Source: JANPPS01 sp965246925 (lineage in GTDB: Bacteria > Pseudomonadota > Alphaproteobacteria > Acetobacterales > Acetobacteraceae). From it: DNA of 64,000 nt. Position numbers and translations under genes: made by a program. The DNA is taken from positions 3,224,001 through 3,288,000 of the forward strand of contig OZ251994.1 in NCBI GenBank assembly GCA_965246925.1, written 5' to 3'. Below the pieces are notes generated by a model. That model saw nothing but the letters and a program-made list of their open reading frames with translations, was not told the DNA's origin and did not search any database. Positions 1 through 7,728 of the stretch are shown here, piece after piece (positions within the stretch are counted from its first letter, which is position 1; every line of letters starts with the position of its first letter).

Positions 1-2
1 TG

Positions 3-905
3 ATGCCGGCCGATGGACTGGATCAGCTGCGGCAGCATGACAGCGTGTTCCTCGGTGCCGTCGGCTGGCCCGGCGTGCCGGATCACGTGTCGCTCTGGGG
101 CCTGCTGATCCCCATCCGCCGCGGCTTCGACCAATACGCCTCCGTCCGCCCCTGCCGCCTCATGCCCGGCGCCCGCACCCCCCTCGCCGGCCGCACCGAA
201 AAGGACATCGATTTCTACGTCGTGCGCGAGAATACCGAGGGCGAGTATTCCAGCGTCGGCGGACGCCTGTTCGAAGGCACCGAGCGTGAGTTCGCCACCC
301 AATCCACCGTCTTCACCCGTACCGGCACCGACCGGATCATGAAGTATGCGTTTGAGCTCGCCATGACCCGGCCCCGCCGCCGCGTGACGTCCGCCACCAA
401 GAGCAATGGCATCACGATCACCATGCCGTATTGGGACGAGCGCTTCGCTGCCATGGCCGCGCAATATCCGGACGTCACCACCGACCAATACCATATCGAC
501 ATCCTGTGCGCGCAGTTCGTGCAGAACCCGCAGCGTTTCGACGTCGTGGTCGCCAGCAACCTGTTCGGCGACATCCTGAGTGACCTCGGCCCCGCCGTCG
601 CCGGCAGTATCGGCATCGCGCCCAGTGCCAATATCAACCCGGAGCGGGTGCATCCCAGCATGTTCGAGCCGGTGCACGGCTCGGCGCCCGACATCGCCGG
701 GCAGGGGATTTGCAACCCGATCGGCCAGGTGTGGTCCGGGGCCATGATGCTGGAGCATCTGGGGGAGAAAGAGGCGGCTGCGGCCATCGAGCGCGCGATC
801 GAGACGCTGCTGCGCGACGGCGGGCCGCGCACGCGCGACATGGGTGGGCAAGCCGGGACTGCGGATGTCGGGCGCGCCTTGGCGGACATCGTCGCGCGCG
901 GCTAG
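3..905 (+). CDS. Tartrate/isopropylmalate-type dehydrogenase, 5' partial
   Basis: This is the C-terminal 300 residues of an NAD-dependent, metal-dependent beta-decarboxylating dehydrogenase of the isocitrate/isopropylmalate family. The run FGAVGWP-like followed by DHVSLWGLLIPIRR and the late FEPVHGSAPDIAG segment fit the tartrate dehydrogenase (TtuC) branch, which oxidises tartrate or D-malate. ASNLFGDILSDLG carries the metal-binding aspartates. Family members are about 350-360 residues, so the N-terminal nucleotide-binding start lies before the window and the ATG at position 3 is internal. LeuB itself is a less likely alternative because LWGLLIPIRR is typical of the tartrate branch. The stop is TAG at 903-905. 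Confidence 0.85.
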   Translation: MPADGLDQLRQHDSVFLGAVGWPGVPDHVSLWGLLIPIRRGFDQYASVRPCRLMPGARTPLAGRTEKDIDFYVVRENTEGEYSSVGGRLFEGTEREFATQSTVFTRTGTDRIMKYAFELAMTRPRRRVTSATKSNGITITMPYWDERFAAMAAQYPDVTTDQYHIDILCAQFVQNPQRFDVVVASNLFGDILSDLGPAVAGSIGIAPSANINPERVHPSMFEPVHGSAPDIAGQGICNPIGQVWSGAMMLEHLGEKEAAAAIERAIETLLRDGGPRTRDMGGQAGTADVGRALADIVARG

Positions 906-958
906 CTGCGCTTGCGCGCCGCCCGGCCCGGGCTTACATCGGCGATTGGAGGGTCACT

Positions 959-1201
959 GTGGGCCGGGATACTAGCATTATCGGGCGCCGTTGCGAGCGT
1001 GCGGTCATTACCGCCTATCGCGAACTGCGGCAGCGGGGCAACGCGGACCTGGACGCGTTCCGGGCGTGCACGACGCTGTACCGGATTCACCATCCCGAGG
1101 CGCCGCTGAGCGAGGCTCGGCGACTAGTGGCGGAGTGGATCGATCATCACGTGGTTCAGGCCAAGCCGGGTCCGACGCCGGGCTGTGAATGCATCCATTA
1201 A
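959..1201 (+). CDS. Small hypothetical protein (80 aa)
   Basis: An 80-residue frame starts with GTG at 959, preceded by a good ribosome binding site (GGAGGG, six bases upstream). The product is predicted to be soluble and helical, with RRCERAVITAYRELR near the start, an ARRLVAEWIDHHV helix, and a C-terminal CECIH end that could bind metal. I recognise no family. The frame stays open upstream to 710 over the dehydrogenase gene, but the SD-GTG pair makes 959 the likely start. It sits 53 bases after the dehydrogenase stop on the same strand and could be co-transcribed with it. The SD and the ordinary amino-acid composition support a real gene; no homolog could be checked. Confidence 0.55.
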   Translation: MGRDTSIIGRRCERAVITAYRELRQRGNADLDAFRACTTLYRIHHPEAPLSEARRLVAEWIDHHVVQAKPGPTPGCECIH

Positions 1202-1245
1202 ATCGATATAGCGTGGATTTGTTTCTTTCTCACGCGGTCTAGGCC

Positions 1246-2760
1246 ATGTCTCTCTATCACGTCGCCACCGCCCATCAGACGAAGCTTTCCCGGCTGGGCG
1301 ATGGCCGGATCGTGCACGGGCCGGGTGGGCCGGCGCTGGTCGTGCGGCGGGCGGATCTGGCATGTTCGGCGCTCACGATCGATCCTCCCGCTAATATCCT
1401 GGTTGGACCCGGCACACTGGCCACGCTGGGATCGGCGCAGATCGTCGATCTCGGTGATGGGGAAGTCGGGCTGCGAATGGCGGACGCCGGTCCGTTCCTA
1501 TGCGCGGCGCCGGGTGACCCGTATCCTGGCTTTTTTGCCATCGAGCCGCGGGCCTGGGAGCGGTTCCGGCTCGTGCCGGCCGGGGAGGCGGCGGATGTGG
1601 ACCCGGTGGAGACGGCGCTTGCGGCCAACATGCTCGGCTCCGATCCCGGCCCGGCTGATGCCGCGCCGCGCCGCGCCGGGCGGGAGCTGGACGGCATCGC
1701 CGCGCACGATGCGCCCTGGAGCGTGGTCAAAGCCACCAATCTGATGCTGATGCGGGCGCGCATGCCGAGCGCCCGGGCCGCGGTCGTAGCGGCGGTTCGA
1801 GACGAGGGATGTTATCTGCTCGAATGGCTAGCGCACATGCGGGCGACCGGGTTCGGTCATGCCTTCATCTATACCAACGACAATCGAGACTCGTCGCTGC
1901 CGCTGCTAGAGGCGCTGCACCGGGCGGGACGTGTCACGCTGATCTGCAACCAGGTGTCGGCGGTCACGCCGCCACAAGTGAAGGCGTATGAGCATTCGAT
2001 CCACCTGCTACCGGAGCTGCGACATTACGAGTGGGTGGGGTATTTCGACGCGGACGAGTTCCTGGTGCCGGACCGGCGGCATGACTACCGGGTCGGGCCC
2101 TGGATCGATGCGGTCGAGGCGCAGTGGACGACAGAGCGCCCCGCCGCACTATGCGTGAACTGGGACTGGTATGGCAGCGGCGGCCACGCGGTCAGGGCGC
2201 CGGGGCTGGTGCAGGAACGGTTCGTGCACAGCCGCCCGCACACCATGGTCAAGTCGATCGTCCGCCTGTCCGCCATTTCGACCATGGGCGGGTTGCACAT
2301 GCCGGACCCGGGCTGTGTCTTGTGCGTCGATGCCAGCGGCGCGCGGCTGGATGCAACAGGGGCGGATGTGGGCCGGGTGGAGTTCAGCGGTGGTAAACTC
2401 AATCATTATTATCACAAATCGCTGGAGGAATTCATCGTCAAGCACCACCGGGGGCGGGGTGGCGCGCCGGGTGGGCGGACCGGCAAGCCGATGCAGACGT
2501 TCTTCCAGTGGGACGTGCCGCCGCTGCCGGCCCGCGCTTGCCCGACGCCGCCGGTGTTGCTGGGGCGGGTCAAGCAGGAGCTGACGTTACTGAGGCAGCT
2601 GCCCGGCGTGGCCGCGGCCGAGCAGGTGGCCATCGCGGCGCATGCGGCGATGGCGGCGGATCTGGCCGGGCCGGAGGTCATTCAAGCGCTGGCCCGTCAT
2701 GCCCGGGGCCAGCCCGCCGGTTGGGGCGGACCGGCTCGTACCACGGAGGCCGCGGACTAG
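1246..2760 (+). CDS. Glycosyltransferase family 2 (Glyco_tranf_2_4 type)
   Basis: This 504-residue protein has an unassigned N-terminal region of about 170 residues. It is followed by a GT-A type glycosyltransferase domain that begins with AVVAAVRDEGCYLLEWLAH, the usual opening of the Glyco_tranf_2_4/GT92-like group. The metal-binding DxD motif is FDADEF near residue 268, and a conserved NWDWYGSGG block follows. It probably transfers a sugar from a nucleotide sugar to a surface polysaccharide; the acceptor cannot be read from sequence. No transmembrane segment or signal peptide is evident, so it is likely cytoplasmic. The gene is convergent with gltA and the two stop codons overlap within CTAG at 2757-2760. 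Confidence 0.8.
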   Translation: MSLYHVATAHQTKLSRLGDGRIVHGPGGPALVVRRADLACSALTIDPPANILVGPGTLATLGSAQIVDLGDGEVGLRMADAGPFLCAAPGDPYPGFFAIEPRAWERFRLVPAGEAADVDPVETALAANMLGSDPGPADAAPRRAGRELDGIAAHDAPWSVVKATNLMLMRARMPSARAAVVAAVRDEGCYLLEWLAHMRATGFGHAFIYTNDNRDSSLPLLEALHRAGRVTLICNQVSAVTPPQVKAYEHSIHLLPELRHYEWVGYFDADEFLVPDRRHDYRVGPWIDAVEAQWTTERPAALCVNWDWYGSGGHAVRAPGLVQERFVHSRPHTMVKSIVRLSAISTMGGLHMPDPGCVLCVDASGARLDATGADVGRVEFSGGKLNHYYHKSLEEFIVKHHRGRGGAPGGRTGKPMQTFFQWDVPPLPARACPTPPVLLGRVKQELTLLRQLPGVAAAEQVAIAAHAAMAADLAGPEVIQALARHARGQPAGWGGPARTTEAAD

Positions 2761-4061
2761 CGCTTGTCCACGGCCACGAAGTCCCGCTTCGGCGCGCCGG
2801 TATAGAGCTGGCGGGGGCGGCCGATGCGCTGGGACGGGTCCTCGATCATCTCCTTCCACTGGCTGATCCAGCCCACGGTGCGCGCGACGGCGAACAGCAC
2901 CGTGAACATGCTGGTCGGAAAGCCCATCGCTTTGAGGATAATGCCCGAGTAGAAATCGACGTTCGGATACAGTTTCTTGCTGATGAAATACTCGTCATGC
3001 AAGGCGATCCGCTCCAGCTCGACCGCCATGTCCAGCAACGGATCGTCCTTGATGCCGAGTTCGTTTAAGACTTCATGGCAAGTCTTCTCCATGATCTTGG
3101 CGCGCGGGTCATAATTCTTATAAACGCGGTGACCGAATCCCATGAGGCGGACGCCGCTGTTCTTGTCCTTCACCTTTTCGATGAAGGCAGGGATATTGTC
3201 CTTGTGGCCGATCTCGGCCAGCATTTTCAGCACCGCCTCGTTCGCGCCGCCATGCGCGGGCCCCCAAAGCCCGGCGATCCCCGCCGCAATACAGGCGAAC
3301 GGGTTGGCACCGGTAGAGCCTGCCAGACGCACGGTGCTGGTGCTGGCGTTCTGTTCGTGATCCGCGTGCAGGATGAAGATACGGTCCATCGCGCGGGCCA
3401 GCACCGGGTTCACATGATACGGCTCGGCCGGGACGGCGTTGATCATATAGAGGAAGTTCTCGGCATAACCGAGGTCGTTCCGCGGATACATGAACGGCTG
3501 GCCGATGGTGTATTTATATGCCCAGGCGGCGATCGTCGGCAGCTTGGCGATCAACCGGAAGGCGCTGATCCGCCGGTGATCGTCGTTCGTGATGTCCAGG
3601 CTGTCATGATAGAACGCGCTCAGCGCCCCTACGACCCCGCACAGCACGGCCATGGGGTGCGCGTCTCGGCGGAAGCCGTCATAGAACCGGCGCAGCTGCT
3701 CATGCAGCATGGTGTGGCGCATGACGCCGTGCTCGAACTCATGCCGCTGGTCCGCATTCGGCAGCTCGCCGTTCAGCAACAGATACGCGACCTCGAGGAA
3801 CGTCGATTGCTCCGCCAGCTGATCGATCGGGTAGCCGCGATGCAGCAGCACGCCGGCGTCACCGTCGATGTAGGTGATCTTGCTTTCGCAGGCCGCGGTG
3901 GCGCCGAAGCCGGGGTCATAGGTGAAGATGCCCAGCGTCGCATACAGCTTGCTGATATCGGCGACCGAGGGCCCGATCGTGCCATCGCGCAGCGGCAAAG
4001 TCAGGGATTGGTTCGACCCGTCGAGGGTCATGGTGACAGACCCGTTCTTTGTGCCGCTCAT
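2757..4061 (-). CDS. gltA: Citrate synthase
   Basis: This 434-residue type II (hexameric) citrate synthase condenses acetyl-CoA with oxaloacetate in the first step of the TCA cycle, in the cytoplasm. The catalytic residues are visible: His270 in GPAHGG, His311 in GFGHRVY and Asp369 in PNVDFYSG. The oxaloacetate/CoA-site block HADHEQNAS is intact. Length is normal for the family. The gene ends tail-to-tail with the glycosyltransferase, sharing four bases. The 273 bases upstream hold an inverted repeat and two TTGACA-like hexamers (4216-4221 and 4135-4140, read on the minus strand). Neither has a convincing -10, so the promoter is unresolved. Confidence 0.97.
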   Translation of the reverse strand: MSGTKNGSVTMTLDGSNQSLTLPLRDGTIGPSVADISKLYATLGIFTYDPGFGATAACESKITYIDGDAGVLLHRGYPIDQLAEQSTFLEVAYLLLNGELPNADQRHEFEHGVMRHTMLHEQLRRFYDGFRRDAHPMAVLCGVVGALSAFYHDSLDITNDDHRRISAFRLIAKLPTIAAWAYKYTIGQPFMYPRNDLGYAENFLYMINAVPAEPYHVNPVLARAMDRIFILHADHEQNASTSTVRLAGSTGANPFACIAAGIAGLWGPAHGGANEAVLKMLAEIGHKDNIPAFIEKVKDKNSGVRLMGFGHRVYKNYDPRAKIMEKTCHEVLNELGIKDDPLLDMAVELERIALHDEYFISKKLYPNVDFYSGIILKAMGFPTSMFTVLFAVARTVGWISQWKEMIEDPSQRIGRPRQLYTGAPKRDFVAVDKR

Positions 4062-4203
4062 GCGCTGTTCCTTACTGACGCGGGGCTAGCGTTCCCCACC
4101 GATGGCGCGATGCCGGCCCGCCGGTTTCGCTTCTTGTCAAAATAAGGGCGGCAGGGGACAAGACGCAACCTTCGCAATTGCAGCATGCATTTCCATCCGC
4201 CGT

Positions 4204-4264
4204 GGGTCCTCAGCTTGTCAAAAGGCGGCCTGACCGTGCCGCTTTTCAAAGAAGCGCAGGACCC
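4204..4264. repeat. Imperfect inverted repeat between gltA and the upstream gene
   Basis: The left arm (4204-4229) reads GGGTCCTCAGCTTGTCAAAA and on; the right arm (4238-4264) is its imperfect reverse complement, starting GCCGCTTTTC and ending GCAGGACCC. The arms can fold into a long hairpin with a loop of about 8 bases. The CCTCAGCTTGTC core resembles dispersed intergenic palindromes common in alphaproteobacteria. It could end transcription of the gene at 4335-4784 (minus strand) ahead of gltA, but no U-tract follows. Confidence 0.5.
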
Positions 4265-4334
4265 GCGGGCGTATGTAGGCCGCATTGGATGGGCTCAGGG
4301 CTAACCGGCGCACGTGACACGCCCTTGGACAAGA

Positions 4335-4784
4335 TCAGCGCGGGGTGCGGACCGTCAGGCTGGCTAGCCGTGCCATGGTGGCCTGAGCGACGTCTGCCCC
4401 GTTGGCCACGCAGTCCACCACCGGGCGGCCCTGCTCGTCACGGCTTTGCGGCACGCACTGCACCTGCCGGTCCCATACGGTCGCAGATAGGGCCGAGATC
4501 GCCCGGGCGCCGCACTCCGAACCCGCTTCGCACTTGCCGCCGACGATGCCGCGCACCCGCACGACCTGGCCGGCCAAACGCAACGTATCGCCGTCGATGA
4601 CGGAGACTGCACCCGGCGCGCCCACCAGCCGCTCCGGCATCGGCGCTGCGCGGCCGGCGAGTTCGGTCGGTAAGCTGATCAGGATCGAACCGATCAACAG
4701 TACACTGCCGACGCCCAGCGCCGTCCGCCCAAGCGTCCGAGGCAAGGTGGACGCTGGGCGAAAAATGCGACGTTTCGTTTTCAT
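4335..4784 (-). CDS. Membrane-anchored SNase-fold protein, probably catalytically dead
   Basis: The 149-residue protein has a basic N-terminus (MKTKRR) and one membrane segment near residues 22-40 (TALGVGSVLLIGSILI). A staphylococcal-nuclease-like (TNase) domain follows, starting VIDGDTLRLAGQVVRVRGI. Four later cysteines resemble those of secreted alphaproteobacterial TNase proteins. The catalytic LGIDAPE stretch is replaced by RGIVGGKC, so the usual Glu is missing and nuclease activity is doubtful. The ATG at 4784 is preferred over the TTG at 4817 because MKTKRR gives a clean signal-anchor start and the TTG has no ribosome binding site. The gene lies between the CHAD gene and gltA on the same strand, with gaps on both sides. 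Confidence 0.6.
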   Translation of the reverse strand: MKTKRRIFRPASTLPRTLGRTALGVGSVLLIGSILISLPTELAGRAAPMPERLVGAPGAVSVIDGDTLRLAGQVVRVRGIVGGKCEAGSECGARAISALSATVWDRQVQCVPQSRDEQGRPVVDCVANGADVAQATMARLASLTVRTPR

Positions 4785-4854
4785 GAGGCACAGCCCTAAC
4801 GCCTCCCCTTGTGGCAAGCAACAGGGAAAGCAGAGGCGATCACAAACCCGTCAA

Positions 4855-6300
4855 TTACAACCAAAAAGGGTGCTGTTGGTGAAGATGCATCCAGGATGTC
4901 ATAATCCTATCGCGGCTGAGCCGGCTGCTGCCAGCGACGAAGCCTTGAACTAGCCCGGCGGCATAACCCCGTTCCCCCCGGCCCAGATGCGCCATCAGTG
5001 CGGCCGCGACCGCGCCATCATTCAGCAGCCCCAGTTCTTCTTGCAGCGCTGCCAAATGTTTTAGGAATTGGCGTGTGGCTTTACTTGCAAACAGCGGCTG
5101 AAAGAATTCGGCGGCATAGCGTAGCCGCTTACAATCCTTGCGTAGTTCATGCAGCGCTGGGATCGGCAGGTTCTTGAGATCCCGCCCCGCGCGCCGGACC
5201 CGCTTCCAGCGCCGGGTCAGCACGGCGGTGGCATAGGTGGCGGTCTCGCCGGTGGCGAATTCAGGGTGTTCCCACGGCCTCAAGGTCGCCGCACATCCAA
5301 GCTGAACCTGCAGCACGCGGAACTGCGGGGCCGCCAAGGCAATACGAAGGCCGGCATAGGCAGTGTCCCGCTTGCGCCTGGACGCTGCCAGTAGCGCCTT
5401 GATGCGTGGATCGGGCGGCAGGGTCTCGGTCATCGCGGCGGCAGTGCCGGCTAGGAACACGTCCCAGTCCCGCGCCGCACCCAGGCGAGCGGCCAAATCC
5501 TTAAGCGCCGGGTTGAGCGCCTCGATCTCGGCGCAGGCGATAACCGGCCGGAAGATCGAGAGGGCGGAGCGTAGCCTGCGGATCGCGACGCGCATCTGGT
5601 GTACAGGGGTGGCTGTCTGCCCGGACGCGGCCGGGCCGGCCCAGTGCAGCATCACGTCCAGGAGCTGACCGATGATGGCCGCGATGCTGCTAGACAGGTC
5701 CCGGCCTGGTGAGATCACCGTTGCGCCGGTGTGGCGGGCGGGCGGCTCCTGCCCGCGTGCGACTGAAACGGCCTGGGCCGCAAGTCCGGCGCACGGCACG
5801 GTCACGCGCAGGCTTTCCGCCAACGCGGAAGCCGCCTGCGTCAGGGCTCGCCGATCGCCTTCGAGCCACAGCCGGCAGGTGCGCTCGGTGGCCGCGACAC
5901 CGCGCAACTCCGCATCCAATAGCGTGAGGGCGAGTCCCGGCAGGGTGAACCGGCTGCGCCGGCCCTGTAGCGCCGCGACCGGGGTGATAGGGTCATCGAT
6001 CCCCAGCGCCGCCGCGCTTCGCCCCTCGGCCAGCAATGGGGTCGGCGCCAGCGGCGGCCAGGGATGTCCGGTGGCCGGCCGCAGAGCCTCGAGCCGCCAG
6101 GACGGCCCGGTTTCGGCCAGGCTGCGGCCGGACGCCGCGAGCGCGCCGTCTGCCGTGTCATGCCACAGGGTCCGCACCGCCGCCGTGCGGCCCGCGCGGT
6201 GAAGGCCGTCCATCCGCAGCAAGGGCCGTAGGTCGTCCGGCGCCAGGCTCAGCTCGATCCTATGCAGCTGCGGGGCAGTGTCGTTCTCAGGCGGAAGCAT
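4855..6300 (-). CDS. CYTH-CHAD domain protein
   Basis: This protein of about 481 residues has an N-terminal half resembling the CYTH (triphosphate tunnel) fold and a C-terminal CHAD domain. The CHAD domain is clear: VHQMRVAIRRLRSALSIF starts it, and the later HELRKDCKRLRYAAEFF supplies the conserved His and basic residues that bind polyphosphate. The CYTH signature ExExK is degenerate here (R-I-E-L-S at residues 14-18), so triphosphatase activity is uncertain. The ATG at 6300 is chosen because it overlaps the end of sixA by 14 bases, suggesting coupled translation. A role in polyphosphate handling is inferred from the CHAD family. An in-frame start at 6348 would add 16 residues. Confidence 0.85.
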   Translation of the reverse strand: MLPPENDTAPQLHRIELSLAPDDLRPLLRMDGLHRAGRTAAVRTLWHDTADGALAASGRSLAETGPSWRLEALRPATGHPWPPLAPTPLLAEGRSAAALGIDDPITPVAALQGRRSRFTLPGLALTLLDAELRGVAATERTCRLWLEGDRRALTQAASALAESLRVTVPCAGLAAQAVSVARGQEPPARHTGATVISPGRDLSSSIAAIIGQLLDVMLHWAGPAASGQTATPVHQMRVAIRRLRSALSIFRPVIACAEIEALNPALKDLAARLGAARDWDVFLAGTAAAMTETLPPDPRIKALLAASRRKRDTAYAGLRIALAAPQFRVLQVQLGCAATLRPWEHPEFATGETATYATAVLTRRWKRVRRAGRDLKNLPIPALHELRKDCKRLRYAAEFFQPLFASKATRQFLKHLAALQEELGLLNDGAVAAALMAHLGRGERGYAAGLVQGFVAGSSRLSRDRIMTSWMHLHQQHPFWL

Positions 6301-6811
6301 CGGCCAGGTCACGCGGGCATAGGAAGCGAACGAGCCGCCCCCCGCCATCCCCCAGTGTGCCCCAGGGCCCGCTGATGCCGAACTCCGCCAGGGCGCCAGA
6401 AGGGTAGCCCGCGCGAAGGCGGCTCAGCTCCGTCGTGTCCGGCGCGTCCCCGGCCAGTCGTTGGGCGGCCTCATGCAGGCCGGGGTTATGGCCGATCAGC
6501 AGCACGCTCCGCACCGTCTCGGGCGTGTTGCGCAGCACGGTGAAGATGCCCTCGGCGTCGGTCAGGTAAAGCGTGTCAAGCGGCTCGACCAACGGCGTCT
6601 CTGCCCAAGGCTCAAGCTCCTGCATGGTCTGGAGCGTGCGGCGGGAGGTCGAAACGAGGATGAGATCGGGGGTCAGCCCAAGCCCCTCCATCGCTGTCCG
6701 CATGGCCTGCGCTGCCACCCGGCCGCGGCGGTTGAGAGGGCGCGAGTGGTCGGAAAGGCCGGGGTCATCCCACGAGGATTTCGCGTGCCGGAGCAGGAGA
6801 AGTTGGCGCAT
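6287..6811 (-). CDS. sixA: Phosphohistidine phosphatase SixA-like
   Basis: This 174-residue histidine phosphatase starts MRQLLLLRHAKSSW, with the nucleophilic His in the RHAK version of the RHG motif. The second catalytic His is in LLIGHNPGLHE. Short members like this remove phosphate from phosphohistidine on phosphotransfer proteins, for example the NPr/HPr or HPt domains of phosphorelays. The frame is open upstream to 7012, but the ATG at 6811 is the start that places the family motif at the N-terminus. Its 3' end overlaps the CHAD gene. The 5' side faces the SDR gene at 7003, so the 191 bases between carry both promoters. Confidence 0.88.
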   Translation of the reverse strand: MRQLLLLRHAKSSWDDPGLSDHSRPLNRRGRVAAQAMRTAMEGLGLTPDLILVSTSRRTLQTMQELEPWAETPLVEPLDTLYLTDAEGIFTVLRNTPETVRSVLLIGHNPGLHEAAQRLAGDAPDTTELSRLRAGYPSGALAEFGISGPWGTLGDGGGRLVRFLCPRDLADASA

Positions 6812-7002
6812 GTAAAACAGACTGCCCCCGGCAGCGCTTGGGAGCAACAGCGGCCTCGTCGACCAGGCTGTCTGTCGAAAGGCTTGAATGCCTTCACGGC
6901 TGGCGGCCGGCTTGCCGCTTGATGAGCGAAGCAACTCTGGACTGGCCGGGTTGTTGCAGCCGGGTTCGGCGCCACACTCTGCGTGGCAGCGGGAGATGTA
7001 GG

Positions 7003-7728
7003 ATGGCAGCACCGGTGGTGGTGATTGGGGCGACGGGGGCGATCGGCGGCGCCATAGCCCGGCGTCTGGTGGCCCGTGGTGATGCGGTCCACCTGATCGG
7101 GCGTGACCCGGCGCGGCTGCAGGCGCTGGCGGCGGAACTGGGCGGCACGCATGCGGTGGCGGACGTGTTGGACGATCAGGCGCTGGCCGCGGCGGTGCAG
7201 GCAGGCGGGCCGGCGCTGGGTGGTCTAGCGTTCTGTGTGGGCAGCATCGTGATGAAGCCGTTGCGCCGGGCGAGTGCGGCCGATTTCATCGACACGTTTC
7301 GACTGAACGCGGTAGCGGCGGCGCTGGCCGTGGCGGCAGCCGCGGACGGGCTGCGGGCGGTGCCGGGCAGTGGCGTCGTGCTGTTCAGCACGGTGGCGGT
7401 GCGCTCAGGCTTTGCCAACCATGCGGTGATCTCGGCGGCCAAGGGCGCGGTCGAAGGACTGACCGTGGCACTAGGGGCAGAGCTTGCGCCGCATGTGCGG
7501 GTGAATTGCATCGCGCCCAGCCTGACGCGGTCCGGCATCGCCGCCCAGATGACCGATAATGAGGCCATGTCGAAGGCGATCGCGGCGCAGCACCCCATTC
7601 CGCGACTGGGTGAAGGGGACGATGCCGGAGCGCTAGCCGCGTTCCTGCTAGGTCCGGACGCGGGGTGGATCACCGGGCAGGTCATCAACGTGGACGGCGG
7701 CCGCTCGACGCTCAGGACCAAGGGATGA
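7003..7728 (+). CDS. SDR-fold oxidoreductase lacking the catalytic tyrosine
   Basis: This 241-residue short-chain dehydrogenase fold has the dinucleotide-binding GATGAIGG at residues 9-16, Asn102 in LNAV, the active-site Ser129 in LFST, and Lys147 in ISAAKGAVEG. The YxxxK tyrosine is absent: position 143 is Ile (codon ATC at 7429-7431). Classical hydride-transfer chemistry is therefore doubtful, and it may be a binding or regulatory member, or use another acid/base. The C-terminal IAPSL and INVDGG blocks are normal. The ATG at 7003 follows GGGAGATGTAGG. Its stop overlaps the photolyase start by ATGA, so the two are translationally coupled and probably act in one process. Confidence 0.85.
   Translation: MAAPVVVIGATGAIGGAIARRLVARGDAVHLIGRDPARLQALAAELGGTHAVADVLDDQALAAAVQAGGPALGGLAFCVGSIVMKPLRRASAADFIDTFRLNAVAAALAVAAAADGLRAVPGSGVVLFSTVAVRSGFANHAVISAAKGAVEGLTVALGAELAPHVRVNCIAPSLTRSGIAAQMTDNEAMSKAIAAQHPIPRLGEGDDAGALAAFLLGPDAGWITGQVINVDGGRSTLRTKG

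Noticed and set aside
3075..4145. 356-residue open frame antisense to gltA
   Set aside because: Shadow of citrate synthase codons; no domain and unnatural composition.
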